Notes: generated from the sequence alone by a model not told the origin. Positions 1 to 12,509 are shown, numbered from the stretch's first letter. The stretch is DNA of 64,000 bases from Lethocerus indicus (GCA_019843655.1 JACDQD010000010.1:1967637-2031636); one strand, 5' to 3'. Numbers and translations are program-made.

Positions 1-2440
1 TTCCAGATAGCCTACATGATCCCCGGGCCCGATGATAATTGGTGTAGCCGTTTCGATAATTACAGCGTGCCCTTACCGGTCTAACGGGTGATTAATGGCC
101 GCTACACGGGGATCCTGTTTTAGTTCTTAGTCTTCGTCCCAACCCCCCCAAAATAATGATACGCTGCTGTTGGCCGGCCGCCCTCTTCATAATGTACGCG
201 CGGGTCACGGGAGCGCCCCTCTCTCACAACCCCGGGACATAACTCACGGGCCTCGCGGTAGATTAGACCGATCGCGGTAGACCTAAAATCGCGTCCCCCG
301 ACTGTTTCAAATTCTATAAATGGGACCGGGCCGAACATAAATCACTACTGAATGTTATTACGCCTTTTAAGGTGGCGTAGAACTGACACCGGACGTATAG
401 TTCCAATGGGGTATTACACTGAACAATTTTGTTATAATACATGCACGGACTTATGAATTTTCATACTAACAGTTATTTCACGAACAAATATTGGGCTTTC
501 TAAATTTCTCTCTCCAGTAGCTTACGCTAACGGAAGTTAGACTGGTTCCTATTTCTCGGCAGCAAAAATTGAGATACTAAACAGCAAAACATGAGTCGAA
601 AGAAAAATGATGTGGGTCATATTAACTGTCTCACTGTGCATTATGGCGTATTTTATTTTTATTTATAAAAAACAAACTATATTTCAAGATCCCAATTGTG
701 CCAACAGCGAGAATTAATAGTCGGAAACAAAAATGTAACAGGGCGTTGAGTCGATAATGGGGTTAAGTATCGAATAAAAAGGATGAAAATAAATCAAACT
801 TGTTTTATCGTGACAGCTGCCAAGAGCCGGGACTCCTCGTTAATACCAATATTGCAAATGTTAATCCGGCTTACAGTAAACCAAGTGTAGACACTTTAAG
901 TCCCACCTTTTAAGGACGAAGCATTTTAAATCGCTACCCCGCTTTGGGTCCGGAGCCTCATAAAAACTGGTCTCCGCTAATTCGAGGAACGGCACTGGAA
1001 ATTTATATCAAATTAACTCCTTCCAGTTTTTTTTTCTTTTTCGAAGTTTCCCATCATCGAGCAATCGCTGTATTTTAACCGGCCGTGACTATACAGGACT
1101 ATATCCGACTAGATTTACCAGAAGGAATGCGGTTTTCTTGTGGTTCCTTGTATAACTTCGATGCCTTAATCACGCGAACAAGATGCGAAATAAGATCCAG
1201 CAGGGATTATCAGGAATAAAGTATCAATTTCAAAATCTCTTAGAGGAGAATTTTGGGGTTTGAATAATTATAAAATGGGATAGTTGGATCTACGAGGGAG
1301 TCAAAAATGAGTCTTAAGATTAGATCTTCGGAGTGTGATTCCGACGCGTGGTGTTGGCAGGCCCGGGCGTCGGTCGGGAATATTTTGTTGGTTTACTTTG
1401 GGGGGGGGCGGGGCGAGGAACGCAGTTATTATTAGTCGAAAATAACTGGGGTCGGTGGCGATGTCGGTTCACATAATACAAACATCTGTGAGCTCAAGAA
1501 TTTCCAAACAGGATGAGGGAGGGGGGGGGGCCCGGCCAAGCATTTATATCGGGACGCACAATGCCCGCTCATAAAACTAAGCGCGGGCGCGCGCCACATT
1601 CACAGCGTACACAAATCAGGTTTAATCATTACCCCGGCCGGATAAACATTCATTTTCATCCCTCCAAAAGCAGATCTGGCTCCACCGATCGTCGGCTCAC
1701 TGTTTAGGCTCGATCGCCGGCATTAATCACCGTAGTTCTTGTTATAAATCACCTGATAATGTAAAATTTTACGAATTCCTAACGAACGTAAAAATAAAAT
1801 ACCAACAAGGAACTATTCTATTTTTAGGACACTGTATTCAACTCCTCTAGTTTAATGCACACTGAAGTGCAGTTACAACGCAACCGGTCTCACAGCTACG
1901 AAGCAGCGCCAGAAGATCACAGCACGGCCCATCAATAGGTTTTTAAAAACTGGGCTAAGATAAAGCCCATTATTAGAATACATATTTGAAAAGGCACTCA
2001 AATTGTAAAAATTACCGAAACCGCCTGTTTTGGGACATCATTTTAGGTACGAATTACTCCACCCTTAGAGTAACATTGAATGCGGACAGTACGCTTCATC
2101 GGAGCGTTTATAACACTGTTTTTTCCAGACAGCTTTAATTCAACGCGCTAAGGACAGATTCCTAGAATTTAAAAAAAGTTTTAAATTTAATTTAAAATTT
2201 CTCGACTGGAATCGGCGAACCGGCGGCCTCCAACACGCCGATAATAATTACCCCATTCGTGCTAATTGCTGTTTCTGAGTTTTAAAAAAAAAGAAAAATA
2301 TTTCCCTGGCAATTATGTAAATAAACATAATTATTTTTAATAAGATCCACCTTCCGACAAACGCATACACACACAAAAAAGGCCATTCCCTTGTTATTAT
2401 CAGATGTAAAAACAACAAAACGATAACGACGGCGATAGTA
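1..2440. other. unique AT-rich noncoding DNA
   Basis: No supported gene. The stretch is mostly AT-rich single-copy sequence with two G-rich patches: a run of nine G at 1400-1408 and ten G at 1521-1530. An AT-only near-palindrome lies at 2179-2197 (nine-base arms around one T) inside an A/T-rich segment. Short open frames here show no protein-like features. Confidence 0.6.
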
Positions 2441-2454
2441 ATGCCGCTGTGGGC

Positions 2455-2493
2455 TCCTCCTCCACCTCCTCCTCCTCCTCCTCCTCTCCTCCT
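2455..2493. repeat. (TCC)n trinucleotide repeat
   Basis: Imperfect tandem TCC/CTC units are visible directly. The repeat gives a proline or leucine run in open frames across it, which is an artefact. A second pyrimidine-rich stretch follows at about 2710-2762. Confidence 0.9.
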
Positions 2494-2632
2494 TATTATT
2501 ATAGTAATTATAAACAGATTAAAAGAAAACAGCCCGAAATATAAAATTTATTACGGCCCCATACCTTGTCCAACTTTAATTACTCTCGGCGGGCCTCAAT
2601 TTTGTAGTTCAACGTTGGACGAAAGGTATTAA

Positions 2633-4700
2633 CAATAAAAAAAATTGTTCTCCTTTTTATTGGCCCTTAGGAGATGGCGTCCCGCACCTTAAAAAAGTAA
2701 CTGTCGCCGTTTTTCCTCCCCCACGCCCTCCGCTCTCCTTCCTCTTCCTTGTCCTCCCTTTTGACTTTATGATTGTTATTGCGAAGCTCGAAAAACACCA
2801 CCATCCCCCCCCCGTCCATAACTGAAATATTATACATAGTGGGGTATCTCTAGCTTTTAGCTCCTCTTATATAAATTATTAGAGCAAAGGGGAAGGAGCT
2901 CTTTAGACGAAAGTGGGATTGACAAAAGGTACCGCCGGCAACGGCTGATTTAATGTGTCACAAATTCAATCTGGGGACACGGCAAGGGTGTCTGTCTTTC
3001 CCGTATTTCTTAAAAGCTTCCCCGCTTCAATATTTGAAGAAGAGTTGACAAATATGAGAAGTAGTTGTCCTTTAAAGCCCTCTTGTTTCCAAGCCGCTAA
3101 TATATGTCTTTTAAATTTCCTGCCCCGAGGTAGAATCGGCGTTTCGCAACCAACGCTAATTACGACCAACCCAAGACCGACAAATATTAAAAATATCAAC
3201 GACGCGAAGGGCGACTAAAGGAGAGAGCATATACACAGCAAATGAAAGCGAAACAAATATATATTTTCTAATTTAACCAAACGTGAGAAATGTTATAAAA
3301 AATAATAACATTACAATAAATACATGTCGAATTTTAGAGCATAATTAATTTTTTTTGAAGTTTTTGAAATGTCAAAACTGAATAATTGTGAGATGATATC
3401 TAGTTTATACTAAGCTAAATACACTTAGAAATATTCCCAACATCCAGAACAATTAAACACCGACTTAAAACACTAAACAGCACCACTCAGGCCGAAAGAA
3501 TTATGGAATCTCAAATTAATTTCCTATCTATTTAATTTGGTTCGCGATAAAAACAAATTGGCCGGGCGTTAATAATTATAAGAAAACAGCAATAATTCGG
3601 CTTAATTTCCTCCATTAAACATCCCACTATCGACATCAATCTCCGAGGATGAATGTAAACCTCGAATACCATTCATTACTAGTGAATCAACTGAAAATCT
3701 TTAAATCGTCTCATTAATTACGAAATACCTTTAAACTTTTGGCTTCGCGTTTCGAATGTTTTCCGATTCTGACGGGCGGCCACGATAGCGGCGAATTTAC
3801 TGTCGGCAGATAGCGGCATTTAAATTAAAATCCGAACATTTATATATCAATTTCCTTTAATTCGTTTTCCCACGTCCGGGTTGCATTACAGGGACGGTAT
3901 TGTAAACTGTGTGAAAAAAAAGCGAAACAGCGAAAACCGATGTCCTGTAATTCACAGTGACTCGAATTTTCTCACAACAACATTTCTATTGTTCCAACGC
4001 CGATATCAACAAAATCCGTCGTCATTTAACTATAAATTTTAGCAGTTGCGTTTTGATGGGTTACGGATAAGGAATACAATTATAAAATCCGTTACGAAAT
4101 AAGTGTTACTAGACGCTATGCAGGTACGTTACAATGGACCCAAGCATATACAGAACATATGTCACTCATATCACAGCATGAAAAGTTCTAAGATCGATTG
4201 CCAATTGACACCGCCAGTATATGATTAAAATATCTGTACGAGGCGTTTAACTACTAGTTTCAAATATAATAATGACTGAAGTGATGGAGTTTTCTTGCAA
4301 CCTCCCTCGCGAGACAAAAATATTTGAAAAACGCTTGCCTGTAAGCCGCGTAACTACCGCAAATATATTTTAATGCAAGATGCACTGTTGGGTCTAATTG
4401 CCGGTATACTGAGGCCTCATTGCACGAATGTTATTTATATGGTATAGGAAATGATAATATATGCAATAATGTTACACTGGCGACTATTTTCAATTTTCAT
4501 CAGTCAGCCCCGGAAATAGCCGGAAAGCGATACGTCAGGATAAATGGCAACGGCATTATCACATATAGGGACGATTTATTTATCAATATCGTACCGGTGT
4601 TTTCCAACGCATTGATGGGGTGGAGGGGCCTGGGGGGTTTCGGACGGCGGTCCCAAAATCCCGGTATATTTTTATTTACAGCGTTGTTTACTTTCATTTT
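2633..4700. other. unique AT-rich noncoding DNA
   Basis: No supported gene or repeat family. The sequence is AT-rich with scattered CpG-containing patches and no microsatellite of note after the pyrimidine tract near 2710-2762. Confidence 0.55.
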
Positions 4701-4721
4701 TTTTTTACTTTTTTGTCAGCG

Positions 4722-4743
4722 CCCCCCACCCCGGGGGGGGGGG
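4722..4743. repeat. C-run/G-run junction
   Basis: A C-rich run broken by one A is followed directly by eleven G (4733-4743). The two halves are complementary and could fold back, and either strand could form a G-rich structure. Confidence 0.85.
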
Positions 4744-4796
4744 CCTGGCCTCGCAAGCGATTTTTCACCATTTTGAGTTGTATAAACAAAAAGAGG

Positions 4797-4819
4797 CCCC
4801 GCATAAAATAAATGCGGGG
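4797..4819. other. GC hairpin with AATAAA in the loop
   Basis: The arms CCCCGCAT (4797-4804) and ATGCGGGG (4812-4819) are perfect reverse complements around a seven-base A/T loop. The loop region contains an AATAAA hexamer on the plus strand. Function is unknown. It resembles a 3'-end signal but no gene upstream supports that. Confidence 0.5.
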
Positions 4820-4844
4820 GGGCCGGGTAGGCCACGTCAAAGTG

Positions 4845-6390
4845 CTTAAAACTGATTGGCTTTTTCTGACAATCGTCAACAAGCTCAATGTAAATGTATT
4901 TGCCGGTTTTAATTTCCATTTTTAATCAGCCCTCCACCCCCTTCCACCTTTATCGCCTCTGTTTCCTTTTGTATATATATAGAGATATATCTATAGCAAA
5001 CAAAAATACAATATAAAACTGATATTTTTCAATAAACCTTTTACTAACCGTATCGCCGACAAATCCGGTTCCCCACAACGTTTTATCTGTAGCCCCTAAA
5101 TAGGGGTTTTTTTTATCAAACTTACAACTTTTTAATTTCAATTATTTTAAATTGAAAGGGTGCCAGTTTCCGAAATAATCAATAATTTTGTATTTTTTTA
5201 CGATCTTAATTAATTGAAAAAAAAAATTATATCCCCTCTCGAATATATTACAAAGAACGATGTCGGTGACATATTCCTGAAAACTATAATATAGCGTATA
5301 CCAGGTAATACCATATTTCAATCTGCGTTAAATAATATTCTAAAATAATATTTATGCATGGATAAGGAATGAAACATTGAAGAATACTCGCGGTTAAAAA
5401 ATGAGAGTATTATGTCGTATTCTTCCGCAGACTCCATACTAAGGCAATTAATCATGACTAAGAAAACGGGAGTCATCATGTGGATAAAACTTCTTTGTTC
5501 TCCGATGAAGGCGGTGATCTATTGCGCCCGGCCGGGAATATTTTGCCGCCCCTCGGTAAAAAAAATTCCGAATTCCCGCTCCGCGAAATTCCCATCGGGA
5601 ACCGTCGATCGCGACGAAAACAAAAAAAATCGGCCGATATTTCTGGCAGGACCAGTTAATAAGTAGCAATAGGGGCGGGCCAGGAGCGGGAAAAAATTGC
5701 CCTAAAAAAGAATTCCCTCTATTCCGGCTTCGGATTCCATTAATGATTTATTCAAGTTTAACAGTTATACGAGCGGTTATATTGGGAGTCCTTGTGAATT
5801 GAGATTAGTGTGATTAGAGCAAGGACAATTTCATTTAGTTGTATAATTTTGTCGGCGTTTCGAACGGACGATAGAACGCGTTCTATTCGACAGTCGAGCT
5901 CCCGGCTGCCAAGTGACACTTTCTTCGCCGAGCCACCGACGTTTAACTATTATATAAACTACTACACCAGGAAAATTGAACTTTTCTAGCCCGTAAAAAA
6001 AGAATCGCAAAATTATAATTTCAGTTTCAATAAAATACGACGGAACAATTAATCCAAGATATTTTGCCAGCGTTTGATTTTCGCTAATGTCATAAGTATC
6101 TCTTATAATCTTATAAGTATTATAATGGTAACAACCTGGCTGACCTCCTGGCAGAACACCTAATTTATCATAACATCCCTTTTCCAATAAATTGAATCCA
6201 ATATACTAGGTTTCTTTTGCAACAATTTCGTTTCTTAAGAAAAAGGGGGGGTTGTCGAGTCCGGCCTAAACACAGGTTGACAGAGATGTCTGCGGTTTCC
6301 TATGTAAGGCTAATCTGAAGCAAGCGTTAATTGTGTTATCGGTGGTGTTGTGGTCGGTTCAAACAAAATAAATGCGGACCGCAGATGGGG
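4845..6390. other. unique noncoding DNA
   Basis: Mostly AT-rich, with no supported gene. It contains a 16-base perfect palindrome centred on ACGCGT at 5871-5886. The 118-codon minus-strand frame at 5831-6187 starts with TTG and matches no family I recognise. Confidence 0.5.
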
Positions 6391-6404
6391 CATTTAGGCG
6401 GTGG

Positions 6405-6450
6405 GCTCTCCCTCTCCCTCTCCCTCTCGCTCCCCCTCTCGCTCTCTCTT
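6405..6450. repeat. (CTCTCC)n pyrimidine repeat
   Basis: Tandem CT/CTCC units are visible directly, imperfect toward the 3' end. It lies within a CT-rich stretch that continues to about 6460. Confidence 0.85.
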
Positions 6451-6459
6451 TATCTCGCC

Positions 6460-7255
6460 CTCCCCGCTACACCTGTTGATCTCATTTGACTAAATTCCCT
6501 GCCCCCAGACCACCGCCCGGCCCCGCCACCCCCGCACCTCACCGGTCCCTGTGTTAATTTAATTTTATGTTTCATCGAATTTCGGTCGCCTCCCACCCCC
6601 CCGGGCTACCGCCACGTCCGCGAATTTTTGACTCGCGCAAAACGCCGCCGCGCCAAATTCCTGGATTTATATTTCCCGGACGCGGTTAATTTTGTCTAAA
6701 ATAAATTGTCAGAGGCGTTTTCCACCGCTCTGGAAAATAAAGCCGCCGGGATACTGGGCTAAAAACTGTACCCGCATTACCGCAGTAACGTTTTAATCGG
6801 GTTGCGACCCCCGATTAACCTTAGTCCAGACCAACGTCACACCGTAATAATACACCACAAGAATAAATAGGATAAATAATATATCAATTACGTCGCTAGG
6901 CTCGAAACAATAACAGATATTTAACAATATAGTAAAATTATTCCGAAGATCGCATCCTGGAATTCTGGGTAGTGCCGTCATTATGGGCACCAATCTGGCC
7001 CAGAATGCGAGGCGTAATCAGGGGGGGGCGCGTTAAAATGTTTTAGACGGTCGATTTTATACAAATGGCCCCCTCCGACAACCGGCGGGGGCGGAGGAGA
7101 AAAAACACAACCAATTCCGGTTTTTGCACAAGCTTAATCCAGCCGGGAGCGACGTTCGACAATTGGCCCGGCGGGTAGATAATGCACGGATGCCATTGTC
7201 TCGGCGCGGTCTCCACGGAGACCGGCTAATCCAGAGTGGAGCCGCGATGGAGGTT
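6460..7255. other. unique noncoding DNA with GC-rich patches
   Basis: No supported gene. C-rich patches lie at 6500-6610, and a G-run is at about 7020-7027. The minus-strand frame over 7057-7347 is driven by the adjacent TCC repeat. Confidence 0.5.
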
Positions 7256-7257
7256 TT

Positions 7258-7305
7258 TTCTCCTCCTCCTCCTCCACCTCTTCCTCTTCCTCCAGCTACT
7301 CCTCC
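7258..7305. repeat. (TCC)n trinucleotide repeat
   Basis: Imperfect TCC repeat read directly from the sequence. It creates spurious Pro-, Leu- or Gly-rich frames on both strands. Confidence 0.9.
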
Positions 7306-7428
7306 TTTCGATACATACGCGGAGAGTCCTCGACCGGAGTGGGACATTTAGCGGCGTCGAGCGAGTGCTCGGTGTTTATAACTTAGCGTTACTATATATA
7401 GAACGGCGCCGTGGCGTGAATGGGGGTG

Positions 7429-7439
7429 GGGGGGGGGGG
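7429..7439. repeat. poly-G run
   Basis: A G homopolymer preceded by GGGGGT, giving a G-rich patch of about 20 bases. Confidence 0.85.
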
Positions 7440-7727
7440 CGGCGGTAAAGTCGATGAGACAAGTCGGGCGATAGGCCGCCCCCGGCAGACCGGCTGGCTC
7501 AAGTATACCACTTTGCCGCAAGGCCCATTACTAACCGCACAGCAATCCTACTATTGTTCCTCCACACCTAACAACAGCTCTTCTCCCTACCCTCTTTCTC
7601 TCTATTCTTACCCGCATTAGTACCTCTCTCCCTCTCTCTCCCTCACTACTATTTCCCTTACCGCCGAAATTTATCTCGGGTTTCGCGGCCCCCTCCCAAA
7701 TGGGGAACGGGAACGGGACGATGCATT

Positions 7728-8210
7728 ATGCAACCGCGTCAGAAACTGTTACGAAACTGGAATAAACATGAACGATACATATTCGAAAATAAGGGCGTGA
7801 AAACAAGTATTGCTTTACTCCCCTGTCTAGTCATCTTTCAGGCCAAATCACTAGAAGAATTCTATATTTCATACAGAAGGCTCATTTGTACATTTCCCTC
7901 AGACAACAATACCAGCTCAATTTTGACCGAATTTGGTAATTTCAGGTAATAAATAAAAGTTAAACGATTTTAAAATGTTTTTATAATACTTTTTACGAAT
8001 TTGAAACATATCGGCCTCCCCGATAAGCTAACGGACGATAATTTTGAATCATCAGTGGGAGATATTTACAGTAATGATAACTCGTCTTCAAAATTAAATG
8101 ATATCTGCAGTTTGACAATCGCTCCGAGACTACTAATTGAACGCCTAGACCGACAATCCGCAATGATCCAAAAACGAACGGATTTGATTGGTGAAGAGGT
8201 GACCAATTAG
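7728..8210 (+). CDS. candidate two-exon gene, unknown product (exons 7728-7945 and 8072-8210)
   Basis: I do not recognise the product. An ATG at 7728 (A at -3) opens a frame that meets TAA at 7947, 7950 and 7971. The same frame then stays open to a stop at 8208-8210. A donor-like CAG|GTAATA begins an intron at 7946, and TTTACAG ends it at 8071. CTAAC at 8028-8032 fits a branch site. The proposed intron is 126 bases, a multiple of three, so splicing keeps frame and removes all three stops. The joined product would be 118 residues, hydrophilic in its C-terminal half with an Asn/Ser/Asp-rich stretch at the junction. No signal peptide or membrane segment is evident. CT-rich DNA at 7560-7660 lies upstream. 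It could equally be chance: the acceptor's pyrimidine tract is short and no homology is known. Confidence 0.25.
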
Positions 8211-8212
8211 CG

Positions 8213-9545
8213 CGCCCGACTGGCCGCGACCAGAAGGCTTAAGGCCCCCCTTAAGGCTTAGCTAGGTGGGCGCCTTTCACTTGGCCGCTGATGTTTAATT
8301 CAATACAACACCATAAATATTCAAATGGCAATTATCAACAACAAAAATAGTCCTCAACTAGCAAAAGTTACATTTACATGAGCGGTTCACGGATAACTGT
8401 AGCGTTTATTCCGCGCTGTTATAATTGCTCGAACAATTTCAACTGTTTTTGTTGACCACGTTTCCCCTAAGGAAATGTACATTTCCTATGTTGATAACTG
8501 AATAATACATATTATATAATTGTGTATAAATAACTAAATACAGTGCCGCAGAGGATGCCTGTTTAAGAGCGAGTCTAATCACACAACAGGCGTGCTTAAT
8601 TAAATACTAACTACATTTATATCTTTAATAAAACTTATTTAACTTTCACCGATAGGAGTTGAATATATAGGCACCTAACTTGAAATATTGAAAATTTGGA
8701 CCGACAATAAAAATCTTTTGAGCCTAAAATTATTCAAAGTTCAGGAAGAGTAAAATACTCTGAAAACGTAGCTTGGGAAAAGCTAACAGAATAATCAGTG
8801 GACTACTAACATATAAAGATTTATTTGAAACATTAATTTCGATTAAAATGCGTTGAGATAATTTCAAGCATAAGATGTATAGAACTCCAGTGACTAACTC
8901 CAATCTCTCCGTCTTCCACTTCAACTCAGTTTCTCTCAAATCAATATAAATGGAACATAAAAAGGAGCAAGTGTGACGCCATTCCGACACACTGGGACAG
9001 GGACACGCACGCACAACGTGTAGTGACCAACGGAGACCTCCCCCTTCTCATCATATTACTGGTATATTTCATCATCCACTTCTAGAATCAATTGTCACCA
9101 TTATTATTATATCAAGTCATCGACCTACACGGACGTCACCACGTCCACTCCCATTTGAGTGGAGTGGATACAGATCTCTTATTACAAAATATATAAAAAC
9201 TACAATTACGGAATAGTGAAATCCAACAACAATATAGGCAATCAGTTAAACGACGACGCAAGGAGTCGAGACACTGGCTACTCGAATATTATGGCTTAAA
9301 TACTTAAAATATATTTTTCTTGAAGCAAATATGCCAAACGATGATGTTTCAATTATAAAAAATCAGTCCTACAATTATACCGATAGAAAAAAACAACAAA
9401 AGAATGAAGAAAAAAAATAACGCCGGCCAATTACTTGTAGTTGTTATGTTAAACTAAATGTGAGACCGTCGCCATCTTTAATAGTTTTCGACAGATTTAC
9501 ATTTCTTCTAAAAAAAACCCCCAAAGGTAGAAACTATGCATATTA
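8213..9545. other. unique AT-rich noncoding DNA
   Basis: No supported gene. It contains a small inverted repeat CTTAAGG / CCTTAAG (8238-8255) and an 18-base perfect palindrome (8470-8487). The rest is AT-rich and featureless to me. Confidence 0.55.
8470..8487. promoter_or_regulatory. 18-base perfect palindrome
   Basis: AGGAAATGTACATTTCCT reads identically on both strands with no spacer. Such a dyad is typical of a dimeric transcription-factor site, but no factor is assigned. Confidence 0.35.

Positions 9546-9547
<2 letters not shown>

Positions 9548-9579
<32 letters not shown>
9548..9579. repeat. (AT)n microsatellite
   Basis: About 16 AT units, uninterrupted. It can extrude as a cruciform. 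Confidence 0.95.
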
Positions 9580-9582
<3 letters not shown>

Positions 9583-9599
9583 CATAGTCTGTCGTAGGG

Positions 9600-12250
9600 G
9601 ATGGAGACCCGATTACCGACGACGTCCAACTCTTTAGTTAGTGAATTGTAGACCATCGGAAAGATGTAAATTAGAGTGCTGGAACTCTATAAAACGTTTA
9701 GAGTAATTTGAAATCTAAATTATGAGACGATATAATTAAAAGATGAAATTTAAAAACTCTAGAACGACTTAATTAATTAAGGCTTACCGCCACAGAGGAG
9801 GTTATAAACCGTTGTGATCCCCGATGCTGGTCCGACGCCTCCCGGGAGTATATACAAAAAACTAAGTGCTCCGGGTGTTTAGGCTGAGTTTAGGTTAAGA
9901 GGCTGGACCAAGACCGGGCCGAGATGCAGGCAGCATGCGCAGCTGGTTAATGTCGGTATCTCCAAAGGGGTTCGGCGAATTTGTAAAATTTCCCAACGTC
10001 CGAGTCGCGAAAGTTTTCGAAAACGGCCGCGTCATAAGAGGGGGCCTACACCAACTCCTCCTCGATATCAAATTTATTACCGTTTCTGTTGCGCATTAAC
10101 AGACTAACGTATCGTATGTATATTGGAGCGGCGGGTAGTGTGTTGCCGGCGGAGCAGATTGCCACTTGAGACACCACTGCCAGATGTTCCTGGCTATCGT
10201 TTTTAAATGGAAATTACGAGATGCCCCTGCGCCGCCACGGCCTCCGTTTTGCGCCGAATAAACTCTAAATTGAACAAAACGGCACTTTTAAAGCCTACCA
10301 TCGTCATCCCTCCCAAATATCTGCCCAGGAGGGGTATTATTTACTCCTCTCGAAAAGGAGGACGCTCGTTAGTTAAGGAAAAGCAGACCCTGAGCCGTGT
10401 CGAGTGTTTCATTTCATTTTTTTTTCGCTTCTTTTTACCACCCATAAACCAAAATATAAATTCTTAGAGAACTCCAAATATAAACCGGGACATTATGCAT
10501 TTAGAATTATTAGCTTAAGACCTCGATTGGATTCGAAATATCTTATACGGTTTTCTTCGCGAAATAGCTCGTTCGTCGGATGTAGTTACGAAACAATTAC
10601 TTTTGTTCAAATAACTAGTAATTAACAGTTGGCTCGTGAATATCTTGATTAAAATTGCCAAAGAAATCCTTTCCATCTATTAAATAGTTTTCGTCGAAAT
10701 CGCGTTAAGAATTAATTACGTCCCGACGCAAACGCAACGATAATTTCGCTTATTTAGATTTGGGCGGATTACGGCTCGGGTTTACGTGATTCAAAATCGT
10801 ACCGGATGCCCGTCGAACGGATATGAAATTAGATTAAAATTTTAAGAAAATAAAAACGACCCCGAAAGTTATTTCAAATGCAGCACAGCGGAGCGGTTCA
10901 CATTCGCACCGTCGGTCGTAAAAATAGTGGGCCTCAAACGAGGATGCACCATCTGTTCTTTCCCCGGCCCGGGGTTTAACAATGAAAACAGTCCGCGGAG
11001 GGTAAAAAGTCTACAAAGAATAACAACTCCGGTTTCTTTTTATCAATCTCGAGTAATGTAGGGGTAGTTCACTCTATAAATATATATTAAAAAGGGAGAA
11101 GCGCCGAGTTTTTTTTGTTTCTTTCTATCTCTCCGACGTAGGGAATAAAGGAAGTTAAGATAAACGAGTCTGGAGAGGGGAAACGGCGGTTGGTGGGGGG
11201 CACCCTTGTTTTCATAAGTGGGAAGACGATGATGACGGTGGGATTGAAGACTTCATTGAAAAATAATATTGTTATAATAATATCAAGCCCCTCTGTCTAC
11301 TCATTCTTCAGTCCAAACACCCCCACTAGTATTCTATATTTCGTTACGAAGCCCTTTTATATTTTTATACCAGTTAATTCACTCATATATACATTCAAAT
11401 TTCGGGGCCACTTGGGAACAGGAATGTTACCATCTTGAATTATTGACCAGGGTCGTTCAGCCTTCCCCTTATCTTAAATCTACTCTGGTCATATCCTCAC
11501 CTCACCAATTGTAGCGGGGGCCTTAAAACATTGTAATTCCCACCTTATTGGTCCTGGCACTGTTTCAGAAGTATCAAACCGTAATGCACAGTTAAGGCAT
11601 CAATTATGGAGGCCATATGAAAATGGCCTCCTTCTCCCCTTTAACTTTTATGCAGTAATTCGGCTGTTATTTCAGTGGCACTCAAGGCCGAGAGTGACAG
11701 TAATAACTAACCATTTATCGGAGAAGATATCGCCGGAATTTATAACAATAAATATATGACTCATATAATAGTTGGCAGGAACTCTCCTTCGCCTTAGATC
11801 AATGCGATGTCGGGCGGGAGGGGGGGTGGCTATTAAACAAGTTGCCAAATTGTTTGGACATGCGAGATAAAATAGACTAGGGTTGAAGAAGCACATATTG
11901 AGAAGATACCCCTCCCTACGGCCTGCCCCTTCACTAACCCCTTTATAGGAGGACTTCATAAATAGTGAGGACAAGGGGGGGGGAGGCGACACAGAGAGGC
12001 GTATTAACGCCAGAAACGGCACTAACACTGTTGGCCTCCGCTAACGAAAAATAAATAATTCTCGGCAATTGGGCTCGACAACGAGCCATAAATTTATTTA
12101 ATGGGGCTCTGGCTACGGGGAGGGGGCGCCTCCCCGGGCCAGCACACTGTCTCTTGCGTACCCCTAAAACAGCAGAATGCTTTTAAAAGTCGAGTGCGCA
12201 CTCATAAATATTTTATAACTTGTAGAGCGGCGACACCAACCCTCAAATCC
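9600..12250. other. unique noncoding DNA
   Basis: No supported gene. It includes GC-richer stretches (about 9780-10260), AT-rich stretches, and G-runs near 11820 and 11975. A perfect nine-base-pair hairpin lies at 11608-11631. A segment at 11287-11353 resembles 7817-7882. Confidence 0.5.
11608..11631. other. GC-rich hairpin, nine-base-pair stem
   Basis: GGAGGCCAT (11608-11616) and ATGGCCTCC (11623-11631) are exact reverse complements with a six-base loop. It is followed by a pyrimidine-rich stretch. It does not match the histone 3' stem-loop consensus. Confidence 0.45.
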
Positions 12251-12257
12251 CCACCCA

Positions 12258-12509
12258 ATGGCAAGCGCGCCCACCTCCATATATGTATATATTAGGGCTA
12301 TGAGGAGAGGACCATATTATTACAACGCATTATTCATAATAAAAACAATTAAGAAGTTATTTAGCCACGCCCCGACCAGTACTAATCATCTCAGTGAAGG
12401 GTTTTTATATTATAAGCTATATTGTGAGCTAAAAAAGATACCGGTCTCATTAAAACGTGCATTACAGGAATCTAATATCCCGTACGAAGTAGTGCAACAA
12501 CCTTTTTAG
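12258..12509 (+). CDS. unassigned ATG open frame, 83 residues
   Basis: It opens with ATG and ends at TAG in AT-rich DNA. The C-terminal half has a protein-like mix of charged and hydrophobic residues, but no motif or family is recognised. It has no visible promoter, splice pairing or partner gene. A frame of this length is expected by chance many times in 64 kb, so this is listed only as a weak possibility. Confidence 0.08.
   Translation: MASAPTSIYVYIRAMRRGPYYYNALFIIKTIKKLFSHAPTSTNHLSEGFLYYKLYCELKKIPVSLKRALQESNIPYEVVQQPF

Noticed and set aside
5871..5886. 16-base palindrome ATAGAACGCGTTCTAT
   Set aside because: About one perfect 16-base palindrome is expected per 64 kb by chance.
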